Assembly: GCA_019307065.1 (NCBI GenBank)
Contig: JAFDKH010000001.1
Coordinates: 1-64,000 of the forward strand
DNA length: 64,000 nucleotides
Direction: 5' to 3'
DNA from: Deltaproteobacteria bacterium
Lineage (GTDB): Bacteria > Myxococcota > B64-G9
The notes below the pieces were generated by a model, which was not told the DNA's origin, did no database searches, and saw only the letters and a program-made list of their open reading frames with translations. Within the stretch, counting starts at the first letter, position 1. The number at the start of each line of letters is the position of its first letter. Position numbers and translations under genes: made by a program. Of this stretch, positions 7,857-16,789 are shown piece by piece.

Positions 7857-9341
7857 TTATTCAAGCAACGGCACAGTCATGCCATGATGGAAGACCCAGG
7901 CAATCAACACCGCCACAGGAATAACAAACAAGAACAGAGCCACAAAATAGACCCCGATCATCTTTCCGAAACGTGACTCTGCCAGCTTCTTGAAATCGGT
8001 GATTATTCCAATGCTAAGAAAGGTTAGCATGAAAAACAGCTTGCGCATTCCTTTCTCTACGGGTAACGCGCCGATCTTGGCTTCGTCTGCATGATCGGGC
8101 AACAGAAACAGGATTGCCAAGTAAGCAAACCAGGTAAAAAAGTAACCCAACACAAATTTTGGAAACCTGTGCCAGATTTCAGATTTGGGGACGGTCTCGC
8201 CCGGCACCCGATCTATTCGGTAAATCCAAACCAGCGCAAGTACAAAGGCCCACAACCCGATAAACATATCAATCCAGATTTTGGTCATGATTGCGGCGGT
8301 AGTGATATAACCCTCGCCCCATTGCACCCCGTCCCGCTCGAGTTTCTTGTTGCACATCAACTCGTCCATGACCGCCCCGGCGGCCGCATCGGCACCGTCG
8401 GTTTTAACCGCCATGCCCATAGCGGCCCCGGCCACAATCGGCTCGTCGAGCATCACGGCCGTGAAGACCGGCGGCAGAATGACCAGTTCGATGACTGCAT
8501 AGACCACCACCAGGGCGGATACCATAACCGGGATGATCGGTTTGGCCCTGACCGCCCCTCCGGTAGCCACCGCGGCAGACACACCACAAATAGAGATGGC
8601 CGAGGCCAACACCGCGGCGACCTTGCGCGGCATGCTGAAAAGCTTGCGGGCAATCAAGTATATCCCGGGCCAAAATATGAGGTAGGCGACTATGGTTGCG
8701 GCGGCCCCGGTGATGGCCAGTTCAAAAACAAACCCGGACGCCTTCAGCGCCATGTAGCCGACCTTGACGCCCAGAAAAACAATCGCAGTTTTGATGAACC
8801 ACTCCGGCTTGGCGGCCGTACTCAGGTACCTGGCAAAGCTCTTGAAAAAGTTTCCGATGATCAGTCCGACCATCAGGGCCATTATGAATGATGCCCCGCC
8901 CCCCAAGGAAAGGCTGTAATCCAGGCCAAACTTTTCGCGTTCGGTCATATTGCTGGCAAAAAATGCATGATGCCCGAAAATCCAGATCACATAGGTAATC
9001 ACAAAAATGCAAGTCCAGCCGCCAATGAATTTCTTCACGTCCCAGCGCATGCAATAAGCGCCGATCGCAGTTGGTATAGTAAAGGCTACATAGGTAACCA
9101 GAATACTTCCGAACATCCCCAGATCTTGATATCCCTTGCCAAGCGGTTTTACGGAATTCATCAGGCCTTCGGCCCCGATCCATTTCGAGGGATAAGCTAC
9201 CCAACCCACGAGATCGAGACCAAAAATAGACAACAAACCAAGAAAGAAGAAGGTGAATCCAAGCCAGACAGACCACCAATCTTCTTGTTGCAACATGCCG
9301 GAATACCATCTTCTGTTTTCCAAACTAGGCATCGAGGACAT
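7857..9341 (-). CDS. YeiH-like putative sulfate exporter family membrane protein (UPF0324 type)
   Basis: Polytopic; PEWFIKTAIVFLGVKVGYMAL, AISICGVSAAVATGGAVRAKP; internal ATG at 9341 with upstream AAGGGG preferred over 9428. Confidence 0.75.
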   Translation of the reverse strand: MSSMPSLENRRWYSGMLQQEDWWSVWLGFTFFFLGLLSIFGLDLVGWVAYPSKWIGAEGLMNSVKPLGKGYQDLGMFGSILVTYVAFTIPTAIGAYCMRWDVKKFIGGWTCIFVITYVIWIFGHHAFFASNMTEREKFGLDYSLSLGGGASFIMALMVGLIIGNFFKSFARYLSTAAKPEWFIKTAIVFLGVKVGYMALKASGFVFELAITGAAATIVAYLIFWPGIYLIARKLFSMPRKVAAVLASAISICGVSAAVATGGAVRAKPIIPVMVSALVVVYAVIELVILPPVFTAVMLDEPIVAGAAMGMAVKTDGADAAAGAVMDELMCNKKLERDGVQWGEGYITTAAIMTKIWIDMFIGLWAFVLALVWIYRIDRVPGETVPKSEIWHRFPKFVLGYFFTWFAYLAILFLLPDHADEAKIGALPVEKGMRKLFFMLTFLSIGIITDFKKLAESRFGKMIGVYFVALFLFVIPVAVLIAWVFHHGMTVPLLE

Positions 9342-9358
9342 GGTTTCCCCTTGTTTCT

Positions 9359-9622
9359 TTATTTTGTTCCCTTGATATTTATCGTCACGACCCTGTTGAA
9401 GTAGTGGTTTGAATACTGCCTGATCCACTCCGGTATTACGACATTGTCAAAATTCATACGAATTGCCAGGGTTTGCTCTCCCGCAAATTGCTCACTTGCC
9501 CTCACTATTTTCGCAAGCTCTAAGTCGAGATCTTTGAGAGTCTTCGCGCTTGCAGTTAGGGACCCGTTTTGTGCGATCCACAACTTGCCGTCGTGGATTA
9601 ATCTTAGCTCAATCGTTTTCAA
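9359..9622 (-). CDS. Hypothetical protein, 87 aa
   Basis: ORF tightly linked to the YeiH-like gene and overlapping the next upstream ORF by 4 bp. Confidence 0.55.
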   Translation of the reverse strand: MKTIELRLIHDGKLWIAQNGSLTASAKTLKDLDLELAKIVRASEQFAGEQTLAIRMNFDNVVIPEWIRQYSNHYFNRVVTINIKGTK

Positions 9623-9885
9623 TTCAAGATATACTTGTTAATAAGAAGTGCGAAAATAACCAGTAAAATTATTGCTGCGCCAAACGACCCGAGAACGATT
9701 TTTGTCTCAATCGGCTCCCATGGTTCGGCGCCTTCTAAGATATCTTCCGATTCATAGCCATCCCCTGACAAACTGCCTTGCTCTTGAGGGCTGTCGACAT
9801 CACCTGTTTGATCGGGCTGCTTATCGTCCGGTTTATGATCATCCACCATTTTCATTTTCCTTTTTTCAATATTCAAAGACTTCAA
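9619..9885 (-). CDS. Small protein with acidic N-terminus and one C-terminal TM segment
   Basis: 88 aa with IVLGSFGAAIILLVIFALLINKYILN; same strand and spacing as downstream genes. Confidence 0.5.
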   Translation of the reverse strand: MKSLNIEKRKMKMVDDHKPDDKQPDQTGDVDSPQEQGSLSGDGYESEDILEGAEPWEPIETKIVLGSFGAAIILLVIFALLINKYILN

Positions 9886-9933
9886 TGTCTAACGCAAAGT
9901 CTAGCTAAATGACACAAACCAGCGCAAGAGGTT

Positions 9934-10728
9934 TCAAGTAAGTCCATCGTTCAACGAACCGCTACGATAACCACCGAGATCGAGCGCAACAAATGAATAA
10001 CCAAGCTCTTTGAGTCGCTCAACAACCCGGCTGCGCATGTCGCCAGCGGCCAGACGTTCGATATCTTCTAAAGCAACCTCTATTCGCACGATTGTCCCGT
10101 GATCACGCGCCCGGACCTGCACGAATCCAAGCGAGTGCAGGAACTGTTCGGCCTGGCCGATTCGCTCGAGGCGCTCTTTGGTAATCTCCTGACCGTATGG
10201 TATCCGGGCGGCCAGACAAGAGGCCGAGGGCTTGGACCAAGAGGCTAAACCCCGTGCTCTGGCCAGCTTGCGGATAACCTCTTTAGCTATGCCCAGCTCG
10301 ACAAACGGGGACTCGATCTCGAGTTCTTTGACTGCCTGCATACCGGGGCGATAGTCACCGAGATCGTCGAAATTCGAGCCTTCTAGAACGTGTTTTAGAC
10401 CTTCGTCTTTTGCTATAGCAACCAGCCGGGCAAAACGGTCATGCTTGCATAGATAGCAACGATCTACTGGGTTTTCGACAAATCCGGGCAGGGATAATTC
10501 ATCCAAGGTAACTACTTTGTGCCTGGCACCCAGCCCGCTGGCGATTGCCTTGGCTTGCTCGAGCTCGTCTAACGAATGCAACACCGAATCAACGGTAACA
10601 GCCAGAACTTCGTCACCCAGGGCATCATAGGCGGCCGCCAGCAGCAGGCTGCTGTCTACTCCTCCGGAAAAGGCCACCAGGGCGCTTTTTTTCAATTTAA
10701 TGTGCGCTGTGAGTTGCTCGTAATCCAT
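9934..10728 (-). CDS. larE: ATP-dependent sacrificial sulfur transferase LarE-like (PP-loop)
   Basis: ALVAFSGGVDSSLLLAAA PP-loop; EGSNFDDLGDYRPG; CYLCK; SASCLAARIPYG. Confidence 0.9.
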   Translation of the reverse strand: MDYEQLTAHIKLKKSALVAFSGGVDSSLLLAAAYDALGDEVLAVTVDSVLHSLDELEQAKAIASGLGARHKVVTLDELSLPGFVENPVDRCYLCKHDRFARLVAIAKDEGLKHVLEGSNFDDLGDYRPGMQAVKELEIESPFVELGIAKEVIRKLARARGLASWSKPSASCLAARIPYGQEITKERLERIGQAEQFLHSLGFVQVRARDHGTIVRIEVALEDIERLAAGDMRSRVVERLKELGYSFVALDLGGYRSGSLNDGLT

Positions 10729-10740
10729 CTCGCTCCCGCT

Positions 10741-10983
10741 TCAGCCTCCGCCGGCCATCAGAACAAATCGCAAGTCGTCGTTTTCTCGTAGAACAGTGTC
10801 CCAGGCTTGCTTCTTGCCGTTGATAACCACGGCCACCCGACGCATGTCTTCAACCTTGTAGCCAAACGACTCTAAAAGCACACGAATGGTCGTTTTTTCT
10901 ACTATCTCGACTTCCCGGGTTTGTTCCGGCCAGGGCCTCTTGATCGGTCCGAAAAAACTGGCTTTGATTTTCATGGCTTTCAT
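10741..10983 (-). CDS. ThiS/MoaD-like sulfur-carrier (beta-grasp) protein
   Basis: 80 aa ending in ...LRFVLMAGGG, VVINGKKQAWDTVLRENDDLRF typical of ThiS/MoaD; directly upstream of larE. Confidence 0.75.
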   Translation of the reverse strand: MKAMKIKASFFGPIKRPWPEQTREVEIVEKTTIRVLLESFGYKVEDMRRVAVVINGKKQAWDTVLRENDDLRFVLMAGGG

Positions 10984-11068
10984 CCTCCATCTGTATATTT
11001 AAATGGCATGCTATCGATAAACATACAAGGCCCGCTAAAAACCACAATACACAGCCATTTAAAATCAA

Positions 11069-11530
11069 TCATGATTTGTTCCACAAGTCTGAAGGAAGCA
11101 TTCGTATGAGTTCATCAACCAAGTCCGCTAAGGCTTGTTCGTTCTCTCTTTTGCTGAGTGCTTGATTCTCCAAACTCATAGTTTGAGACGCTTGGGCAAG
11201 ACGCTGGGTCGCGACTTTTTTCGCCTGTTGGGCAACAGTCGCTTCCAGGCTTGTGCGTGGCACGAATCCGTATACGAATACACAATCGAGATTGTCTGCG
11301 ATCCGGCGCATGGTCTTGGTGGTGACCGAGCCCGCCCGCTCTTCTTTCTCGACCCGAGACACAGCCTGCTGAGCAACACCGAGTCGATTAGCCAATTGCC
11401 TGGCAGTCATTCCCAGTGCGTTACGGATAGCCCGAATCCAACCTTTAGGAGGTGCCGTAACCTCAAGTAGGGGACGAAGACGCTGGAGCGAGGCATCAAG
11501 TTGTTCTCTAATTAGTTTCTTCTTGTTCAT
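11069..11530 (-). CDS. Helix-turn-helix 'mobile mystery protein A' family regulator
   Basis: MNKKKLIREQLDASLQRL...PPKGWIRAIRNALGMTARQLANRLGVAQQAVSRVEKEE; ATG at 11530 with AAGGAAG RBS. Confidence 0.8.
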   Translation of the reverse strand: MNKKKLIREQLDASLQRLRPLLEVTAPPKGWIRAIRNALGMTARQLANRLGVAQQAVSRVEKEERAGSVTTKTMRRIADNLDCVFVYGFVPRTSLEATVAQQAKKVATQRLAQASQTMSLENQALSKRENEQALADLVDELIRMLPSDLWNKS

Positions 11531-11585
11531 GATCTCGCTTCCTTGAGCTTCTGGTGGCAATACATTCTGCCTAATGCCAAATAGT

Positions 11586-11667
11586 ACAACATATATATTG
11601 TAAGATAGTCAAGAAAATACAATGTATATATTGTAAATAAATCTACTAGTCACAACATTTATATTGT
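11586..11667. promoter_or_regulatory. Array of three 16-bp near-palindromes (acaacatatatattgt / acaatgtatatattgt / acaacatttatattgt)
   Basis: Copies at 11586-11601, 11619-11634, 11652-11667; both intervals exactly 33 bp; immediately upstream of the HTH gene. Confidence 0.85.
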
Positions 11668-11783
11668 TTTTTAGCCTTTTTGTCAGGCTCTACATCCAGG
11701 CTATTTACTAGTCCTGCCAGTGCATTATTCTATTAGGTGAGATTGAGACGGCGGCTTATATTAGTTTCAACGAGGAAAAAAGA

Positions 11784-13040
11784 GTGCTTGACCATATTAC
11801 AGGTATTGCCGTTGAGTCGTTCTATTTACTGGCCGCGATGGCGCCTTATCTTTTCTTGGGCATTATTGTAGCCGGCCTGATGCACGTTTTGATGCCGGTT
11901 GAAACCGTTACTCGGCACTTTGGCCGGCCGGGGATCGGCTCGGTCTTGCGTGCATCGGCCCTGGGTGTTCCCTTGCCCCTGTGCTCGTGTGGAGTGGTCC
12001 CGGTCGCGGCTTCTTTAAAGAAGAGTGGGGCTTCTTCCGGCGCGGTAGTCGGGTTCCTGGTGACGACCCCCACCTCCGGGGTCGATTCGATTCTGGCGAC
12101 CTATTCCTTGCTGGGGGCTGGATTTGCGGTCATTCGAGTAGTCATTTCGTTCATCCTCGGCTTAGGCGCCGGGATCGCGGCCAGCTTTGTGCGATCTGGG
12201 AAAAATGAACCGGCGGCCCAGATTGCAGAAAACCCTCAACCCCACCCACGTGAAAATAAAAACTGGATTGCAAATGGGTTGGGCTATGGGTTTGGAGAGT
12301 TACTGGGTGGGATCGCCAAGCCACTGGCGATCGGCACTTTGCTGGGTGGACTAATCAGTTACCTGGTGCCTCCCGGAATTTTAGAAAAATATGTCGGTCA
12401 GGGCATGCTGTCCTACTTGGTCATGTTGGCAGTCGGCATACCCTTGTATGTGTGTGCCTCGGGTTCGATTCCCTTAGCCGCCGCCTTGATGGCGAAAGGC
12501 ATAAGCCCCGGGGCGGCGATGATCTTCTTGCTGGTCGGCCCGGCAACCAACGCGGCTACGATTTCGGTTGTTTCGAACATGCTCGGCCGACGAATACTGG
12601 CAATCTACCTGGCATTCCTAACTGTCGGAGCCCTGGGCGCCGGTTTCGTCACGGATGCCTTCTTCAGCTGGTTTCCGGCCTTGTTGCCGGGAGTTGTGTC
12701 CGGTCACTCACACAACATGCAAAGCTTGAATGCCTTTGAGCTGGTCAGCGGCAGCCTGCTGGGTCTGCTGACCATTTACCATCTCATGCTAAGAACGGCA
12801 GCCTGGTTCAAGCGCCGTAAAAGCCCGGCCCAGGACGGATTCGTCTTACGCGTCGATGACATGACCTGTCAACACTGCGCCGCCACGATAACCAAGGCGG
12901 TCACTGATTTGCCCGGTGTGGGCTCGATAAACACCGACCCGGCCACAAAGCTGGTTTGGCTCGATCTCGATGACAGCGCAGATGAAGATCTCGTTGTCCA
13001 GGCCATCGTGGATGCCGGCTTTCATCCCAAAAAAACCTGA
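11784..13040 (+). CDS. SO_0444/DUF318-type permease (putative metal efflux) with C-terminal HMA domain
   Basis: GVPLPLCSCGVVPVAASLKKSGAS, VGIPLYVCASGSIPLA; C-term VDDMTCQHCAATITKAV HMA motif; GTG start. Confidence 0.85.
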   Translation: MLDHITGIAVESFYLLAAMAPYLFLGIIVAGLMHVLMPVETVTRHFGRPGIGSVLRASALGVPLPLCSCGVVPVAASLKKSGASSGAVVGFLVTTPTSGVDSILATYSLLGAGFAVIRVVISFILGLGAGIAASFVRSGKNEPAAQIAENPQPHPRENKNWIANGLGYGFGELLGGIAKPLAIGTLLGGLISYLVPPGILEKYVGQGMLSYLVMLAVGIPLYVCASGSIPLAAALMAKGISPGAAMIFLLVGPATNAATISVVSNMLGRRILAIYLAFLTVGALGAGFVTDAFFSWFPALLPGVVSGHSHNMQSLNAFELVSGSLLGLLTIYHLMLRTAAWFKRRKSPAQDGFVLRVDDMTCQHCAATITKAVTDLPGVGSINTDPATKLVWLDLDDSADEDLVVQAIVDAGFHPKKT

Positions 13041-13067
13041 GACTGCATTGAAATCAGTCATTCCGGC

Positions 13068-13691
13068 TTATTTTCTGGTTGCTAACACCCCGATCTGCAA
13101 CTCCATCTGCAGCGCCTTGCGCTTTTTCTTGCCGAGTACAGTCTGTGGTTTCTGAACCGGGACATCGTCAACAGGGGGGGGCTTGCTCGCATTTTTTGTA
13201 TCTTTAAAAACAAGCTGTTCGGTCAGGCTGGATTCCCGCCGGAAGAACCCCTCGGTGTGAAAAGTGTCGGCCAGATTCAACAGGCTATAGTCCAGGTGAT
13301 GGCATAACTCGTGCAGTAATGTGCGCAAGAAAGTCTTGAAGGCGACGACTTTTTTCTGTTTAGCGGTTCGCATCCAGACCGTAAGCTGGGCCGTCTCGCC
13401 CTCCTCGCGAACAAACAGTCCGTGCAGCTCGCCCTCGGCATCACTCGGCCGCTTGAGCAAGACCTTTACATTTACTTTCTCGACTTTAAGATCCTTGCAA
13501 ATCTGCCGACACAAGCGATTGACTGCCTGCTGTACTTCAATCCGGCGTTCAGACTGCAGGGCCTGATCGAGATCGGCCGCAAAAGACTGTAACTTTCGAA
13601 CGTTGTTCAGCCGAATTTCGGAAACTTTATCGCTCAAGCGATAGATCGCTTTTTGATTGGCGGTCAGGCGTTGGTAATAGGGAAACGGCAT
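13068..13691 (-). CDS. SprT-like zinc metallopeptidase-fold protein
   Basis: TLLHELCHHLDY (HExxH). Confidence 0.65.
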   Translation of the reverse strand: MPFPYYQRLTANQKAIYRLSDKVSEIRLNNVRKLQSFAADLDQALQSERRIEVQQAVNRLCRQICKDLKVEKVNVKVLLKRPSDAEGELHGLFVREEGETAQLTVWMRTAKQKKVVAFKTFLRTLLHELCHHLDYSLLNLADTFHTEGFFRRESSLTEQLVFKDTKNASKPPPVDDVPVQKPQTVLGKKKRKALQMELQIGVLATRK

Positions 13692-13756
13692 TGTTGTGTT
13701 ACGCTCTTTTTAGTCCTGATTCAACCACTCCGACCGGAGTGGATCGGTCAGACCGA

Positions 13757-13963
13757 TCACCCGCCGCCCGAGTGCGAATGGCCGCAGCTGCTACTGCTTT
13801 TCGGTTTCGAGTGGCCGGAGCCACTGGCCAAAGATGGCAAACGAGTCATTATGGCTTTTGCCTTGCAGTGCGGGCATTCGCTCAGGTCATCGCGCTCGGA
13901 GTACGAGCGCAGGAGTTCGTAGTACTTTTTGCACTTGTTACACAAATACTCATACATCGGCAT
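13757..13963 (-). CDS. FmdB-family zinc-ribbon regulatory protein
   Basis: MPMYEYLCNKCKKYYELL...CPHCKAKAIMTRLPS; C-terminal GHSHSGGG. Confidence 0.85.
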   Translation of the reverse strand: MPMYEYLCNKCKKYYELLRSYSERDDLSECPHCKAKAIMTRLPSLASGSGHSKPKSSSSCGHSHSGGG

Positions 13964-13989
13964 GAATCTATCCTCCAATAATCTCAGAT

Positions 13990-14580
13990 CTAAATTATAT
14001 CCTTTCCCCCGGTAACTTCAAGCAACCTGGCCCGCAGCCTGGCTCTAGTTCTTTTAAGTCTGGATTTGATTCCGTCAATGCTAAGGCCGAATTTATCCGC
14101 CAACTCAGACAGCGAAACTTCTTGTCCTTCATGCAGCAAGAAAAGCTCGCGGTTGGGCTCTCCAATCTCTTCTAGAACACGCCCCAAGATGTCCAGACGT
14201 TCCGAGATCAATAGCTGAACTTCCTGGCCCGGCTGGCCACTCTCCGACTCGACATCGGCCGGCAAGTCTTCAAGGGCTTTATTGTATTTTGGATTGTTCT
14301 TGCGACCTCTTTGCATCCTCGCGCAGGAGGAATTCACCAGGCGGTACAACCATGTCCTCAAAGAAGCATCGCCTCGAAAACCATCCAGCGACCCGATGAC
14401 TAATTCGACGGTATCCTGGAAAGCATCTTCGGCCTGGGTCGGGTTCTTACAGCGGTATATTGCAGCCTTGTGCATTTCCGAAGAGAAGCACTCAATGATC
14501 TGCTCGGTCAACGAAGCAGCCGGTTGTCCGGATTTCAACATGGCTACGAAACCCGGACAGCTTCTTGTCTTTTTTGGCAT
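13990..14580 (-). CDS. ECF-type RNA polymerase sigma factor
   Basis: Sigma-70 region 2 (AEDAFQDTVELV) and region 4 HTH (SLSELADKFGLSIDGIKSRLKRTRARLRARL). Confidence 0.85.
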   Translation of the reverse strand: MPKKTRSCPGFVAMLKSGQPAASLTEQIIECFSSEMHKAAIYRCKNPTQAEDAFQDTVELVIGSLDGFRGDASLRTWLYRLVNSSCARMQRGRKNNPKYNKALEDLPADVESESGQPGQEVQLLISERLDILGRVLEEIGEPNRELFLLHEGQEVSLSELADKFGLSIDGIKSRLKRTRARLRARLLEVTGGKDII

Positions 14581-14719
14581 GAGTCGATCCCGGACTTGTT
14601 CCTTTGCATTCTAATCTGCAATTTTTATAAAAAAAACCACAAAACAGCGACACTCGCCCGGCTGCTAATGGCTCAGTACTAATAGAAACCAATAACAACT
14701 GAACCACGGGAGGCTCTAA

Positions 14720-15079
14720 ATGGCCAATATTACTAATGTAACAGATAATAACTTCGAAAGCGAAGTCATCGATGCCGACCGGCCGGTTCTGGTCGATTTT
14801 TGGGCCCCCTGGTGCGGTCCTTGCCGGATGCTGACGCCAATCATCGAGGAATTAGCCACTGAGTACAAGGGCAAGCTAAAGGTCGTCAAGCTGAATACGG
14901 AAGATAACACCCAGGTGGCTATGGCTATGACCATTAGATCTATCCCGGCCGTTCTGCTGTTCGACGGACGGGATGTCGTCGATGCCAAAATCGGCGCCCA
15001 GCCCAAGAAGGCCTTCACGAAAATGATCGACAAATACCTGAAGAAGTACAACAAGAAAAAAGCAAAGAAGGTCGCCTAG
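14720..15079 (+). CDS. trxA: Thioredoxin
   Basis: VLVDFWAPWCGPCRMLTPIIEELA, IRSIPAVLLF. Confidence 0.95.
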   Translation: MANITNVTDNNFESEVIDADRPVLVDFWAPWCGPCRMLTPIIEELATEYKGKLKVVKLNTEDNTQVAMAMTIRSIPAVLLFDGRDVVDAKIGAQPKKAFTKMIDKYLKKYNKKKAKKVA

Positions 15080-15097
15080 TCTCCGTCCCAAAACCAC

Positions 15098-15751
15098 CTA
15101 GTGCCAATCTAGTATCGGCCAGTCTCTTTTTTTAGCCAGGCGTCGCAATCTGGGGTCGGGATGCACGACCATCGGGTGACTCACCCGTTCGAGCATCGGC
15201 AGATCGCTGTGGCTATCGGTGTAGAAATAACTGGCATCCAGATCAATGTCGTGCTGGCGGGCGTACTTTTAGGCCAAAACCACTTTACCCTTGCCATAGC
15301 AAGCCGGACCGTCCAGCCGACCGGTCAAAATCCCTCCCTCGCTTTCGAAGCGCGATGAAATGAAAGCATCCAGCTTGAACTGTTGGCTGGCGATCTCGGA
15401 TTCATATGGTGAGGACGAGGTATGCAAAACCAGTCTATGGCCCTTGGCGCGATGATCGGCCAGGACCGCCTCGGCCCCCGGCGCGGCATACCGGGCAACC
15501 TCTCGCTTGTACCAGTCATGGGTGCGTTGCCGAACAATTTCCACTTCGACTCCCTTGACTGTCTGCAGGGCCTTGGTCATAACCTTGTCCATGTCCAGAA
15601 CGCTGAACTTGTAAGCCGCCAGATAAATTGTCCCCTGGATCAACTGCCAAAAAGAAATTCGTCCCTGGCGTCTTTCGGAACGCATCCACAGGCCGCCGCT
15701 ATTAGCGGTCAGCAGGGTTCCGTCAAGATCAAAGAATGCAGCCGGTTTCAC
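15098..15751 (-). pseudogene. HAD-superfamily subfamily IB phosphatase interrupted by an in-frame TAA (15269..15271)
   Basis: MKPAAFFDLDGTLL start; reading through TAA in the same frame gives KYARQHDIDLDASYFYTDSHSDLPMLERVSHPMVVHPDPRLRRLAKKRDWPILDWH, the expected HAD-IB C-terminus. Confidence 0.8.
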
Positions 15752-15757
15752 GGGAGA

Positions 15758-16633
15758 TTAGCCGGCTACTCGGTTGCGGCCGGCTCGCTTGGCTTCGTAA
15801 AGCCTTTCGTCGGCGGCCCGCAGGAAGTTGTTAGGATCGGCGGCCATCGGAGACAATTCAGCACAACCTAAAGAAATGGTCACACGAATTTCGGTCCCGG
15901 CAAATGTGAACTCATGGCGCTCCACCATGCGCCGGGCTTTTTCTGCAATCGTACAGGCAGTCGACAAGGCGGTTTCCGGCAGGGCAATAACAAACTCCTC
16001 ACCGCCGTAGCGCGCCAGCAACTCTTCCCGGCGAACAAGCTTGTTAAGAATGTCGCATGTTTCCTTGAGAATGAAATCTCCTGCCAGGTGACCGTAAGTG
16101 TCGTTGACCTTCTTGAAGTGATCGAGATCCAGCATGATCACGCTCAAGGGCCTTCCAAAGCGAATAGTCCGGGCTATCTCGCGCTCGAGAAAATCTACCA
16201 GGTGGCGCTTGTTAGACACTTGGGTCAGTCCATCGGTTATCGTCATGCGATAGATCTCTTCGTGATACAGTCCTTCGACATTGCCGCCGCTGATGAACTT
16301 GAAAACTACCCCGCCGATTTTTATCAGATCTCCGTGACGCAATCTCTCGCGTTTGATCGGAACGTCGTTGAGATAAGTGCCATTGGTGCTGTTGAGATCC
16401 TCGATATAAATAGCCGGGGCGACCCGCTCAAGTTGGCAATGTGTGCGCGACACGTTTTCATGGTCGATCTGGATTGAATTTGTCGCTTCACGTCCGATTG
16501 TCATCACATCCCGAGAGACGGGATGGTTCTTGCCCAGTGAGGGTCCATATATCTCGATCAGAAAGCTCTCCTGTTGGGTAGATTTTTTCTCTATGTCCGA
16601 TATGTCGGCCTTGCGAGTCTGATCATCAGACAT
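15758..16633 (-). CDS. FHA domain - GGDEF diguanylate cyclase
   Basis: IGREATNSIQIDHENVSRTHCQLE...DLNSTNGTYLND (FHA); DLDHFKKVNDTYGHLAGD and RYGGEEF (GGDEF). Confidence 0.92.
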   Translation of the reverse strand: MSDDQTRKADISDIEKKSTQQESFLIEIYGPSLGKNHPVSRDVMTIGREATNSIQIDHENVSRTHCQLERVAPAIYIEDLNSTNGTYLNDVPIKRERLRHGDLIKIGGVVFKFISGGNVEGLYHEEIYRMTITDGLTQVSNKRHLVDFLEREIARTIRFGRPLSVIMLDLDHFKKVNDTYGHLAGDFILKETCDILNKLVRREELLARYGGEEFVIALPETALSTACTIAEKARRMVERHEFTFAGTEIRVTISLGCAELSPMAADPNNFLRAADERLYEAKRAGRNRVAG

Positions 16634-16789
16634 CGGGCCGCCCCAATTGGAGTTTTTTCCCATGCTTGGGGGATTATAGGAACCCTATCCTGGCTATTCA
16701 AGAAACAAAGGTACCAAATCACCTGTTTTTCGCCTATCTCCGTGACTTTTTTTGACTTTTAACGATACCCGTGGTACCTGATTTTTATT

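Noticed and set aside
8091-8891. 266-aa + strand ORF
   Set aside because: Fully antisense to the YeiH-like transporter gene; His/Asp/Gly-rich low-complexity translation typical of a shadow ORF.
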